Of a stretch of DNA of 64,000 bases, positions 10,930 to 20,139 are shown in pieces. The stretch lies in the NCBI GenBank assembly GCA_964017195.1, contig OZ024887.1, positions 434,001 to 498,000 of the forward strand, given 5' to 3'. The notes below the pieces were generated by a model. That model was not told the origin of the DNA. It was given only the letters and a program-made list of their open reading frames with translations, and searched no databases. A program made the translations under genes and the position numbers. This DNA comes from Siderastrea radians. Its lineage: Eukaryota; Cnidaria; Anthozoa; Scleractinia; Rhizangiidae. Within the stretch, counting starts at the first letter, position 1; each line of letters opens with the position of its first letter.

Positions 10930-12001
10930 ACAAGTGATTTTCTCAAAACCAATTGCACATACCTCGTGTCCCAAAAGAATTATCCACTGCACAAAATCAT
11001 AATAGCATCTCAAAATAGGCCGCCATGGATGCGTGAGGATCCCGATAGCCCCGTTTGACCGCGGTCGGTACTGGACACCAGTCAAATCATGCCCTTATCG
11101 GGAGGGCCACGCTCGTTTTGGTCGTGTTACAATTGTAGTAACTATGACCCGGTACGGACACAAAATTGTTGCTCCAACGTAGTCTGGTTCGCGCGAGAAT
11201 GGTGGAATCGCTGCGCGGAACTCCGTGACCTTATGGAGAGAATTAAGTTATCGAAAGAAATTAAAACGATCTTGGCCGTTAGAAACTGAAAACGAGTCAA
11301 GAAAAAGAGAAAGTGAACCGTGTTTCTCCTTCCTCCTATATTTCCATTCATGCGTGGTAAATTGAACATATTTGCGTTGATGTACAAAACGTTTGCAGGT
11401 CAGTCTACTACGTTAATTTTAAATACGTACTCTGCGTGAATTGAATGCGTTCAATTTTTTGGAATCGTCGATAGGTTTTATACACCACTGAGGTATATTT
11501 TTTCGAACCGAAGTCGGCAAATTCATTTAAATTCATATCCTCACGCGCGTGAAAATGTTTTATTCTAAAATTGTTATAACTGTATATACAATATCTATTT
11601 CTATATTTGCATGAAGCCGGTCAGGTAACCTACTTATTAAAAAAACAAGAAAATATACACCCTGAAAATGGATATAAATTCAGAAATGGGAATGATTTAT
11701 TTTTGCTATCCGCTTGCAACACGCAGCGATTTTCTCACGCGAACCAGACTACGTTGGAGCGACAATTTTGTGTCCGTACCGGGTCATAGTTACTACAATT
11801 GTAACACGACCAAAACGAGCGTGGCCCTCCCGATAAGGGCATGATTTGACTGGTGTCCAGTGCCGACCGCGGTCAAACGGGGCTATCGGGATCCTCACGC
11901 ATCCATGGCGGCCTAATTTGAGATGCTATTACGATTTTGTGCAGTGGATAATTCTTTTGGGACACGAGGTATGTGCAATTGGTTTTGAGAAAATCACTTG
12001 T
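10930..12001. mobile_element. 1.07-kb element with about 280-bp inverted arms
   Basis: The arm 10930-11214 is a near-perfect reverse complement of 11721-12001, and both tips read ACAAGTGATTTTCTC inward. The 500-bp centre is AT-rich and shows no gene. The arms are GC-richer than their surroundings. The left tip coincides exactly with the point where the duplicated block ends. No transposase is visible, and no clear target-site duplication was found. It may be a fold-back DNA element or an inverted duplication made during the rearrangement. Confidence 0.75.
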
Positions 12002-12393
12002 ATGTCTTCCTTTTGTCAAGTCGCTAAGTCAGAATGGGAGCCTGAACTAGATTTGTGGGTAAATTCGAGCGAATTCGGAAACGTGTCGAGCGGTGATAGT
12101 GGCTAAATCGGGCCAAATGACTCCTTCCTTGTCAATGTATTATACATGTACTAATACACAGTAAGGTAAATAGACCTAAAATTGCTCAAAATGCGTTGTA
12201 AGGATAGCAAACAATACCATGTAATGTTTCATGAACTTTATTCAGTTAGTTTGCGGTTATGTATTGCTCAAAATGTTCGCTTCGAAATCCCATACAAAGT
12301 CTTATATTTTGAAACGCCATTTTTAATAATATTCAAGTGTTATGCTTGGGTGTCCTGTGGTTCATTATGCTGTTTTGTTCGTTCTGTGTGTAC
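12002..12393. other. Unassigned spacer before the satellite
   Basis: About 390 bp between the inverted-repeat element and the satellite. I see no gene or repeat structure in it. Confidence 0.4.
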
Positions 12394-13110
12394 TGTGGCT
12401 CCAGAGCAGAAGTTTTGTTTTACCGCAAGTTTTGTTTCCTGACTCTGTCGAGCGTGCGCTAGCAACAGGGGTTCAATTTCGCTAAATTTATTGCTCCTCG
12501 CTAGTCGTGTCAGTATGTTACGTGGCTCCAGAGCAGAAGTTGTTTCAGGGCAATTTTTGGTTTCCTGACTCTGTCGAGCGTGTACTAGTGGCAGGGGCTT
12601 TATTTCGCTAAATCTATTGTTCCCCGGCCTTGTCAGTATGTTATGTGGCTCCAGAGCAGAAGTTGTTTCACGGCAATTTTTGTTTCCTGACTCTGTCGAG
12701 CGTACGCTAGCAACAGGAGCTTAACTTTGCTAAATTTATTGCTCCTCGCTAGCCTTGTCAGTATGTTGTGTGGCTCCAGAGCAGAAGTTGTTTCACGGCA
12801 ATTTTTGTTTCCTGACTCTGTCGAGCGTACGCTAGCAACAGGAGCTTAACTTTGCTAAATTTATTGCTCCTCGCTAGCCTTGTCAGTATGTTGTGTGGCT
12901 CCAGAGCAGAAGTTGTTTCACGGCAATTTTTGTTTCCTGACTCTGTCGAGCGTATGCTAGCAACAGGGGCTCAATTTCGCTAAATTTATTGTTCCTCGCT
13001 AGCCTTGTCCTGAGTATGTTGTGTGGCTCCAGAGCAGAAGTTGTTTCACGGTAATTCTTGTTTCCTGACTCTGTCGAGCTTGTACTAAGTGGCAGTGGCT
13101 CCATGTTTTA
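12394..13110. repeat. Satellite array, about 125-bp unit, six copies
   Basis: Units begin with GTGGCTCCAGAGCAGAAG at 12394, 12522, 12645, 12770, 12895 and 13023, so the spacing is 123-128 bp. Each unit also carries TTTCCTGACTCTGTCGAGCG, a CTAGCAACAGG-like block and GCTAAATTTATTG. The 12770 and 12895 units are nearly identical and the outer ones more diverged, as expected from recent unequal exchange in the middle. The last unit is partial. Confidence 0.9.
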
Positions 13111-13239
13111 TAATTTTTATAAATTGTTGCCTCATGGGCGGTGTTTAGTTTAATATTTCCAGCATTAGAAGTTTTATAATTTTTTGATTATTTCACATAC
13201 TTTCCGGCATGAGATGTTGTTATTTGCTTATGCTGTTGC

Positions 13240-13690
13240 AAGCCTAAAGGGTTTCTGCTTTGTCACGAGATTAATTGGCTTTTGTTTTGTTCCTCGTTAT
13301 GATTTGTTGTTTGCGTGTGCCTTTGTTTGTTTTTACTTGAACAGGCTCTCTTTCGATATGAAATTGGCTTTTATTTTGTTCTGCGTTACGTATTTGTTTG
13401 TAGTTTGCATAGGCCTTTGTTTGCTTTTATTTCAGCAGGGCTGGCCCAAAAGGATTTTGTTCCTCGTTGCGTACTCGTTGGTTGTTTGTATATACTTTAA
13501 TTTGTTTTCGATTTGAGCAGGCCCAAAAGGCTTCTGCTCTCTTGGGAGTTTGTACTTTGCTTTTATTTTGTTCCTTTTACATATTTTTATATTCCTTTCA
13601 TTGTTTTTATTTTGAGCAGGCCCTAAAGGCTTCTGCTCTTTCACAGGATTTATCGGGTTTTATTTTGGTTCTTGTAGTGTCTTGTTTGTT
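13240..13690. repeat. T-rich degenerate tandem repeats
   Basis: Several diverged copies of a roughly 100-120-bp unit containing GGCTTTTATTTTGTTCC, TGTTTGC, then a T-rich run ending GAGCAGG, CCC(A/T)AAAGG and CTTCTGCTCT (clear near 13519-13542 and 13614-13640). The long open frames here come from the low stop density of T/G-rich sequence and are not supported as genes. Confidence 0.65.
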
Positions 13691-14083
13691 GTTTCCTTTA
13701 AGCTTCACTTAATCAACTATTACAGCGCTTCTTTTCCGGTACGCAGACAATTTTTAAATTTATCAGTCTGTTCCTCGTGGCGTTTCACTGTGCACTTGCC
13801 ATCGTCATTGCCTGTTTAGAAGGCCCTAATGGCTTCACTCTTTGTTTCAAGATTTTTTCGGCTTTTTTCTTGGTCTTGTGCCATCTCTTTGTTTTACGGA
13901 ATTAATTTTTTGTTTCTAATTTTGGGCCTTTGTGCTAGGTCCCGCGTGCCTTGTTTTTGAGCTTGGATTCATTTTTGAGTTTGGGTATCTCGCAGTTTGG
14001 GTGCTTTTGGGTTTGGTTTGTTTTGAGTTTGGGTGCTTTTGAGTTTTTGCGTGGTGTTTTCTGTAGTTGCCTGGTTATGTATA
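13691..14083. other. T/G-rich spacer with short GTTTGGGT repeats
   Basis: It continues the T-rich character. Near 13960-14050 there are several irregular repeats of GAGTTTGGGTGCTTTTG type. No gene is seen. Confidence 0.45.
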
Positions 14084-14249
14084 TTTATTATATAAACTGG
14101 AGTGTTTTATAGAGAAAGAAGGCGCGTGACGTCGCGAAAGCTGATTGGCCGTATTTTCACATGTAAAATTATCGTAATTTTACGTGTACCAAATACGATT
14201 TTTCTCAGTGGTAGAAATCTCTATAAAACACTCCAGTTTATATAATAAA
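14084..14249. mobile_element. 166-bp MITE with perfect 32-bp inverted ends
   Basis: 14084-14115 is an exact reverse complement of 14218-14249 (the inner part of the repeat is AACTGGAGTGTTTTATAGAG). A smaller hairpin lies inside, built on GTAAAATTA and TAATTTTAC. No coding capacity. The terminal A/T runs make the target-site duplication ambiguous. The perfect TIRs point to recent insertion or active amplification. Confidence 0.85.
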
Positions 14250-15228
14250 CAATATTTTCGACAACTTTGATTGTAGAGCACCTGCGACGTAGGTCGCTTC
14301 TTGAAGAAGTTCTTGAATATATCTCAATAATTGGGAAGCCGCTGTGCGTACAGAAATTGGGTCACCTCTAATTTGCGTGCATTTGTGTGCCTGCAAAAGC
14401 GTAAAACAAATTACTGAGAACTAACAACGACAAGTAGGACATCACGGTTAAACAAAACAAAAATGGATGTTACGATAAAAAAAGGTAAATTAGTATCTGC
14501 ACTAAACACCATGGCACGGAGCAAATAAGAGATGTCGACAATGGAGATGGCCCAGCAGACTTTTTTTTTCTCTAGCAGCCCAGGATCACTAAGTATATGT
14601 ATTTGACCGCGTTAGATTACTGCCATTATGGTGTAAAAATGACGTAACAGAGGAATCGCAAATCCGCTTAACGTGCAATAGATCCAGTAAGTGACAGTAC
14701 TGAATTTAGAAGATGGTGAGATCAGTAATGGAACGTCCAGAGTAGAGTACATTGATTATCTTTCACAATTTCCTATTCCCCATTCCCCATTCCCCGTGAG
14801 AGTAACATGGGTACCGCCCAACTATAATTATGTTCCAAAACTTATAAACTTCCTACCAAACTCAAAGTTTTGCAGTTGGATTTGTATACTGCGAAATCCT
14901 TTGGATAAGGGAAGTTCTTCATAAATTTCAAATAAAAACTCGTAAAAACTGATTCTTGGTATATTATGTGCATGAAAACAGTATTAATGTTATTTATCTA
15001 AATTCCCTAATCTACGGTGAACGTTGAGCAGTTCAAAACCCTGATGGTCCTATCGCTGCTATGGTAACCAACAGTATCTTGAAAACCAGTTGAAAAATTT
15101 TACCGCACGCTGACAGTGTATAATCTACAAAATCCTCTCAATAACAGTACATTTTCCTGCCCTATTACTTTTTACAACCTTGAGAAAGGCAGTGAAACTG
15201 ACAGTAAAGCTACCCAAAACATCACATT
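14250..15228. other. Spacer with no recognised feature
   Basis: About 980 bp of AT-rich DNA between the MITE and the Penelope-like fragment. There is a short run of CCCATTC repeats near 14778-14796. No gene is supported. Confidence 0.4.
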
Positions 15229-15284
15229 TTTGGATTTATCAATTGAGTTGATAAGATAAGTTGGCCACCGTAAGGAGATTGAAA

Positions 15285-15318
15285 GCTGACGTTTCGAGCA
15301 TTAGCCCTTCGTCAGAGC
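15285..15318 (-). ncRNA. Hammerhead-ribozyme-like core in the left pLTR
   Basis: Read on the - strand: GCT, then CTGACGA, a 4-bp stem GGGC/GCTC with a TAAT loop, then GAAAC, GTC and AGC. These match the hammerhead conserved boxes CUGANGA and GAAA, a helix II, a GUC cleavage triplet and a 3-bp helix I. Helix III would be only two base pairs with no loop, so cleavage would need a dimer. Hammerhead motifs in Penelope-like terminal repeats are known from the literature. The right pLTR copy has lost the first C of the core and has GTT instead of GTC. Activity is inferred only. Confidence 0.5.
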
Positions 15319-15360
15319 GAATCAAGGGATTGTGGGTCGCACTTGGTTTGTATAGAGAGT

Positions 15361-15673
15361 GGTGGAGACTGGCTTTACATGCACCTCTGCAAATGTTATC
15401 TATTGCATAACATGCACTTTATGCAAAAAGATATACATTGGCGAAACAGGGAGACTAGGCGACCGTTTCCGCGAACACCTACGAGACGTCGAAAGAAATG
15501 ACAAGGACGCATCCAAACCAGTCGCCCGACATTTCAATCTCCTTAATCATTCTAGCCAACACATGACGATCTGTGGCCTTTCCCTACACCAGGGTAACAC
15601 GGAAAGCCGTAAAAATCTAGAAGAAAAATTCATTTTTCACTACGGTATCAACGAACGCTTTTCATTCAACTAA
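15361..15673 (+). pseudogene. Penelope-like GIY-YIG endonuclease domain (fragment)
   Basis: About 103 aa, open from the pLTR junction to TAA near 15673. The domain shows VIYCITC as the GIY strand, IYIGETG as the YIG strand, GDRFREHL with the conserved arginine, a histidine-rich middle (ARHFNLLNH) and a late glutamate in NLEEKF. The Cys residues in CITCTLC match the cysteine motif that precedes this domain in Penelope-like elements. In a complete element the domain nicks target DNA for retrotransposition. Here it lacks an RT domain and a natural start codon, so it is a leftover 3' piece. No frameshift is seen inside the fragment. Confidence 0.8.
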
Positions 15674-15857
15674 TTTATTCTTGTTTTTCACGTTGCCATG
15701 TTCCTGCCAATAGCGTAGCTCCACCACTCTCTATATAAACCAAGTGCAAACCACAATCCCTTGATTCGCTTTGACGAAGGGCTAACGCTCGAAACGTTAG
15801 CTCTCAATCTCCTTACGGTGGCCAATTTACCTTTTCAACTCAGTTGGCAAATCCAAA

Positions 15858-16733
15858 CTTTTGTGTTTCACGTCCCCACCGACGCAGCACCACAGTTTCG
15901 TTAGAAACTAACCCCCTTGTTTGTTTACCCGAAACATCGTTTGTTGGGCCTTGTCCTTAATTTAAACACAGAATAATCCTGAGCAAGACGATGTCTCTTA
16001 AGTCTCTTGTTGTTGCGAAGGATTTTCCCCTTGAAAAAACGGAAACTCTTGCGATACCCCTTAAACGATTTAATACAGTCGAAAAACAGCAGTCAAACAA
16101 CACATGATGCTTATTTAAAGTTTTGAATTCTCCACCAATCACTGGGATATTACACATCCGGTTATAAAAGCTAACATCCACTTTACACCAAGATATCGAC
16201 AGGCATTCTACTCATATAATTCCATTCTTATCTGCCCCAAACTAAAAGCAATATAAAGAATCAAAAGCACACTTGATTGATAACATTTTGATGTAAAATT
16301 TTGTCTTAACTCAGTCTCCTGCAAGTACTCTACCTTTCTCACGGAACGGGTGCATCTGAATTTTCATGTTTATAGTATATGTGTTGGTCATTTAAGCCGT
16401 TTTAGCCAAACTGAGTTATTAATTAAAAGTGGAAGTTATTTTGTGTGTGTGTATTTATTAGTGCAACCCATTCGCGAATTTCGATATCCAGTACAGTTGA
16501 GTAGAAAATATGCAAATTTGGCGATAAACAAATCCGGCAAATCCGGCAAGGTCGTTTCATGCACACATTCGCTCTTTATATTGATCTATTGTACAATCAA
16601 TAAAACGTTTCGGCACTTTAGAGGTCACCAGCTTCGAGCACGTAGCACTGAAGAGTCAAAAAGGAAGGTAAATCACATGCATGCAGAATCATAAGTTAAA
16701 AACCCGCTCGATTCCACTGTTGGTACGGAAAAA
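15858..16733. promoter_or_regulatory. Upstream region of receptor A', shared with B'
   Basis: From about 16120 to the ATG this region resembles 21152-21894 upstream of pseudogene B', with shared blocks such as GTTATAAAAG, AACATCCACTTTA, TTCTCACGGAACG and GAAGAGTCAAAAAGGAAG. The F and B genes use a different upstream sequence, so two promoter types exist in the array. GTTATAAAAG near 16161 is a TATA-like candidate some 570 bp upstream of the ATG. If used, it would imply a long leader or a 5' intron. No other gene is seen. Confidence 0.4.
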
Positions 16734-17732
16734 ATGGCAGCCATTACAGGCCACTTTGATTTCTGGAATATGACAGGCGAAGAAGCTTTGCTGAAAGTGT
16801 GGCTAAGCGTCGACAATGGGAAGACTATATCCACTACTGTTGCAATTCTCGCGTTGATCATGTCTCCAGTCATTGTGCTTGGAAATTCGTTGGTCATTTT
16901 ATCAGTTTGGAAAGATCCTCTAAAGAAACTTCGATCATCTTCTTCAAACTTTATCATCTTATCCATGGCCATTGCCGATCTTCTGGTTGGTTTGGTAGCG
17001 TGTCCATTAACTTTGTATTGGGGTTTGGCTTTATTTCTCAAGAAAAATCCCACATTTGGACCTTTGACATTTTTTTCTGTCCTAATAAATGTAAGCGTTG
17101 GCCATGTTTTTCTTCTTACCATCGACAGGTTCTTTGCTTTGGTGACTCCACTGCGGTATGGAGTAAAAGTGACAAATAAACGAATCTGCATAGCCACTGG
17201 AACTTGTTGGATCTATTTTCTGCTGTTCGGATGTGCATTTGCTTTGTTGCAAAACCGGCAATACGTTATAACGGGAACTGTATACAACTTACAGATTTTC
17301 TGTATTCTCATTGCTATCTTGATTCTAAACTTTGTGATCTTATATCGCTTTCACAAATATTCTAAAACTACAGAAGCGCAAATCGATTCAGAGGCAAGTC
17401 GTCAACTGATGCTTCAAAGAGAAAGAAAACTCTTTAAGGCCATCGCCATTATCATCTGTGCATTTCTTATCTGCTTCACGCCATGGTTCGTAGTACAGTT
17501 ATTCATATACTTTTGTCTTCCGTGCAACCGTAATTTATCGTTGTTGATGTTGGTGTATGCATTCACTGCCGCTTTAATGTATGCAAATTCAGGAGTTAAT
17601 CCATTTTTGTACGCTTGGAGGCTTCCAAAATATCGAGAAACGTTCAAGCACTTCTTGAAGAAGCAGATTAAGTGCAGTAGCAGTGAAAACCGACAACGCA
17701 TGGAGGATTGTGTTTATGATACGAGATTTTGA
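16734..17732 (+). CDS. Receptor A': intact class A GPCR
   Basis: A 332-aa single-exon receptor starting MAAITGHFDFWNMTG (sequon NMT at 12-14). Seven hydrophobic segments are present, with GN in TM1, AD in TM2, DRF at the end of TM3, a short cysteine-free ECL2, CFTPW in TM6, CLPC at the TM6/ECL3 junction, NPFLY in TM7, basic helix 8 and a C-terminus of VYDTRF. Intracellular loop 2 reads PLRYGVKV where paralogs have YRVKV. The start is chosen because it aligns with the starts of B and F. AATAAA lies near 17779, about 50 bp after the stop, as a candidate poly(A) signal. Ligand unknown. MECA-like by the missing TM3-ECL2 disulfide and short ECL2. Confidence 0.94.
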   Translation: MAAITGHFDFWNMTGEEALLKVWLSVDNGKTISTTVAILALIMSPVIVLGNSLVILSVWKDPLKKLRSSSSNFIILSMAIADLLVGLVACPLTLYWGLALFLKKNPTFGPLTFFSVLINVSVGHVFLLTIDRFFALVTPLRYGVKVTNKRICIATGTCWIYFLLFGCAFALLQNRQYVITGTVYNLQIFCILIAILILNFVILYRFHKYSKTTEAQIDSEASRQLMLQRERKLFKAIAIIICAFLICFTPWFVVQLFIYFCLPCNRNLSLLMLVYAFTAALMYANSGVNPFLYAWRLPKYRETFKHFLKKQIKCSSSENRQRMEDCVYDTRF

Positions 17733-19146
17733 TAGCAAACGTTTTTTATAAAACTTGCAGAATCATAGTTCAGATGAAATAAACTGAGAAATAGTGTTAA
17801 GTATCAGTGTGACCCTTTCCTTAGCTACACGGCAGGAGGATGTCCTCGCGCGTCAACTCTGAAAATGCAAACTGATGAGAATCTTGCGGTTTGGGGAAAT
17901 GGAAAAAAGGCGACAACAGGAAGGGATAGTTTTAATCAATATAGCCCTCGTCTACAAGAATGATTGAAAATATTTTCTTTAAGCTACATCGGGCGCAAAC
18001 GCTAAAAAAAGTTTTTGAAATATCTCCATAACTTTATGGTTGTAATGTGAAAAAGTTTAAGTGAAAGCCCATGTTGACACAGCTTTCCTTTCTTACAAAA
18101 ATTAAGATTGCCTTTAGCAGTTTAAACTAAGTTATAATATCCACCTTAGAAAATCAACACCAAATACCGGTTATACCAGTTTTGAAGTCAAGCTTCACTT
18201 TCTTCCGCGAGTCACCTTAATAAGGACCTCTTATTGGGAGTTATCCCTCCTAAATTATAAGAAGGCGCTTACGTCAGAGGCACCCAACGAGAAAACTTTT
18301 AGCAAGACACTTTGAATGCCATTTTATGCTTTCTTAGATTGTTTCAGAGCTTTTTAAAGGCATATTTGTGTAAGCTAATACATGTTGATCTGTTCGGCGT
18401 TTTTTAGCCGAAACTTAAAGCCACAGAAAATTTTAGGAAACGGAATCCTATCCACCGAATTTCCGAGCTGCTAATGGCTGTCCGAAAATGCTAGCTGACC
18501 TTATTTTACAATCTAAACGACATATTTGTCCCTCCGAAAACAATAGGAATTAATCAGTCCCCTTGTAACGAAAGTCTGAGGTGATGTTTCGCCGAGGAAA
18601 TCTCTAGTTTTCACTGGAATTAAATCCGACTATCTCAGGCGATTGAGGTCTGCCGAACTGATATTCGGCCGAAACGAACCGTTGGGTGCACCTGTTAACG
18701 TTTTCGTTAAGGAGCACGGTCAAACTGTGCGGTTCCTGTAATTTCCTTACAGCGAAAACTAACATTGCTTTCGACATCTGTAAATATTGTGAGTGTATTT
18801 TAATATGTATTAAAAAATATAGTCTGCCTTGACAAAATCTTAACAGGAAACTTCAGGTAAACTGAAAGTAACAAGTTACGTTTTTTTTCGGTTTTTTTTT
18901 TTTGGCTGTTGTTGTTGTTTTATGTTGATAGAAATTCGCTCAGAGTTACTACAATTATTAGTGAGTTGATAATACGCAAATTTATCAACGAACCTTTATT
19001 GACTTTAAACCAATTACACAAACAACAGCAAATTAAAGCTGTTCGGCATTCAGCTATCATCAGTGTTGATCACGCAGCTTGAGCCAAACAGGAAGTTTGC
19101 AAAAATTAGCAGTTAAGGATACGATTCGAAACCTCTTTCTTGCAAA
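17733..19146. other. Intergenic DNA between A' and F
   Basis: Matches 548-1986. It holds the second copy of the 416-bp insertion and the T-rich/GTT tract near 18885-18920. The final 150 bp before the F ATG are nearly the same as those before B. No gene is seen. Confidence 0.55.
18278..18693. mobile_element. 416-bp MITE-like insertion, second copy
   Basis: Same element and same position as 1094-1509, with inverted ACCCAACG-type ends. It was carried along by the segmental duplication and was not inserted independently. Confidence 0.65.
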
Positions 19147-20139
19147 ATGGCAGCCGTTACAGGTCATTTTAATTTTTGGAATCTCACAGGCGAGGAAGCA
19201 TTACAAAAGGCATGGCTTCGAGTAGGACATGTGAAAACCATATCCGCAACTGTTGCTGTGCTTGCGATGATCGTGTCTCCTGTCATCGTGTTTGGTAACT
19301 CATTGGTCATTTTATCAGTTTGGAAAGATCCTCTAAAGAAACTTCGTCCATCTCCTTCTAACTATATTCTGTCATCCATGGCTATTGCCGATCTTCTGGT
19401 TGGTTTAGTGGGGTGTCCGTTGTCTGTGTACTGGGGATGGGCTACATTTCACCAAGAAGATCCACCATTTGGACCTTTGAAATTAAGTTTTGTCTTGGTG
19501 AATGTAAGCGTTGGCCATATGCTTCTTCTCACCATCGACAGGTTCTTTGCTTTGGTGACTCCACTCCATTATCGAGTGAAAGTTACTAACAAACGAGTTT
19601 GCATCACCACAGTTAGTTGCTGGATTTATTTTCTGTTGTTTGGAGGTGTATTTGCTTTCTGGGATAAACAATTTACCATATTGGGAACCATCTACAGCCT
19701 ACAAGTTTTCTTTATTCTTATTTGTATTATAGTATTGTACATTGTGATCTTATTTCGTTTTCACAAATATTCTAGAACTACAGGAGCACAAGAAGGGTCA
19801 ACAGCAAATCGTCAGCTGATCCTTCAAAGAGAAAAAAATGTCTCCAAGGCAATCGCCATAGTTATCTGTGCATTTCTTTCCTGCTTCGTGCCTTGGTTCA
19901 TAGTGCAGATATTAATTTATTTTTGTCTTCCGTGCAACCACAATTTATCGATGTTAATGATAGTTTATGCGTTCACTGCTGCTTTATTGTATGCAAATTC
20001 CGGGGTAAATCCATTTTTGTACGTATGGAGGCTCCCAAAATATCGAGATACATTCAAGTACTTCTTGCAGAATCGAAGGTGGTGCAAAAGCAATGAAAAC
20101 AGTCAAACTGAGGATTGGGTTTACGATACTAGGCTTTGA
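19147..20139 (+). CDS. Receptor F: intact class A GPCR
   Basis: A 330-aa single-exon receptor starting MAAVTGHFNFWNLTG with sequon NLT. Landmarks: GNSLV in TM1, SMAIADL in TM2, TIDRFFALVTP at TM3/ICL2, CFVPW in TM6, CLPC at the top of TM6, NSGVNPFLY in TM7, and VYDTRL at the end. VYDTRL contains DTRL, the same last four residues as a well-known NHERF-binding PDZ ligand. ECL1 (GWATFHQEDPPFGP) is more acidic than in A' and B, so ligand specificity may differ. F supplied the 5' half of gene B in the other block, and its 3' flank is shared with pseudogenes C and C'. F itself is missing from the left block. Confidence 0.94.
   Translation: MAAVTGHFNFWNLTGEEALQKAWLRVGHVKTISATVAVLAMIVSPVIVFGNSLVILSVWKDPLKKLRPSPSNYILSSMAIADLLVGLVGCPLSVYWGWATFHQEDPPFGPLKLSFVLVNVSVGHMLLLTIDRFFALVTPLHYRVKVTNKRVCITTVSCWIYFLLFGGVFAFWDKQFTILGTIYSLQVFFILICIIVLYIVILFRFHKYSRTTGAQEGSTANRQLILQREKNVSKAIAIVICAFLSCFVPWFIVQILIYFCLPCNHNLSMLMIVYAFTAALLYANSGVNPFLYVWRLPKYRDTFKYFLQNRRWCKSNENSQTEDWVYDTRL

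Larger units (their letters stand above)
1..10930 (+). repeat. Left copy of a segmental tandem duplication
   Basis: This stretch aligns in order with 17186-31205, including intergenic DNA. The spacings match: A stop to next ATG is 1440 against 1415, B stop to C about 997 against 994, C to D 1278 against 1283, D to E 3318 against 3361. The copy is about 3.1 kb shorter. Nearly all of that is explained by three deletions: about 2.75 kb between F and B', about 280 bp in D, and about 40 bp in E. Homology ends at the 5' tip of the inverted-repeat element at 10930. The left end lies outside the window. Confidence 0.9.
15229..15857 (+). mobile_element. 5'-truncated Penelope-like element with inverted termini
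   Basis: A GIY-YIG frame is flanked by two copies of a roughly 138-bp terminal repeat in opposite orientation: 15229-15366 (reverse) and about 15720-15857 (forward). Each carries CCACCACTCTCTATA, AATCCCTTGATTCGCT, GACGAAGGGCTAA and GCTCGAAACGT. Penelope-like retroelements commonly end in such pseudo-LTRs, and 5'-truncated copies with an inverted pLTR are typical of the group. The reverse transcriptase part is missing, so this is a dead copy. Confidence 0.8.

Noticed and set aside
12394..13110. CRISPR-like array
   Set aside because: The units are contiguous 125-bp tandem copies without unique spacers, in a eukaryotic genome.
13184..13712. Long hydrophobic frames that look like membrane proteins
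   Set aside because: They come from T-rich degenerate repeats. Phe/Leu/Cys-rich peptides are expected from such sequence and the frames are open in several phases.
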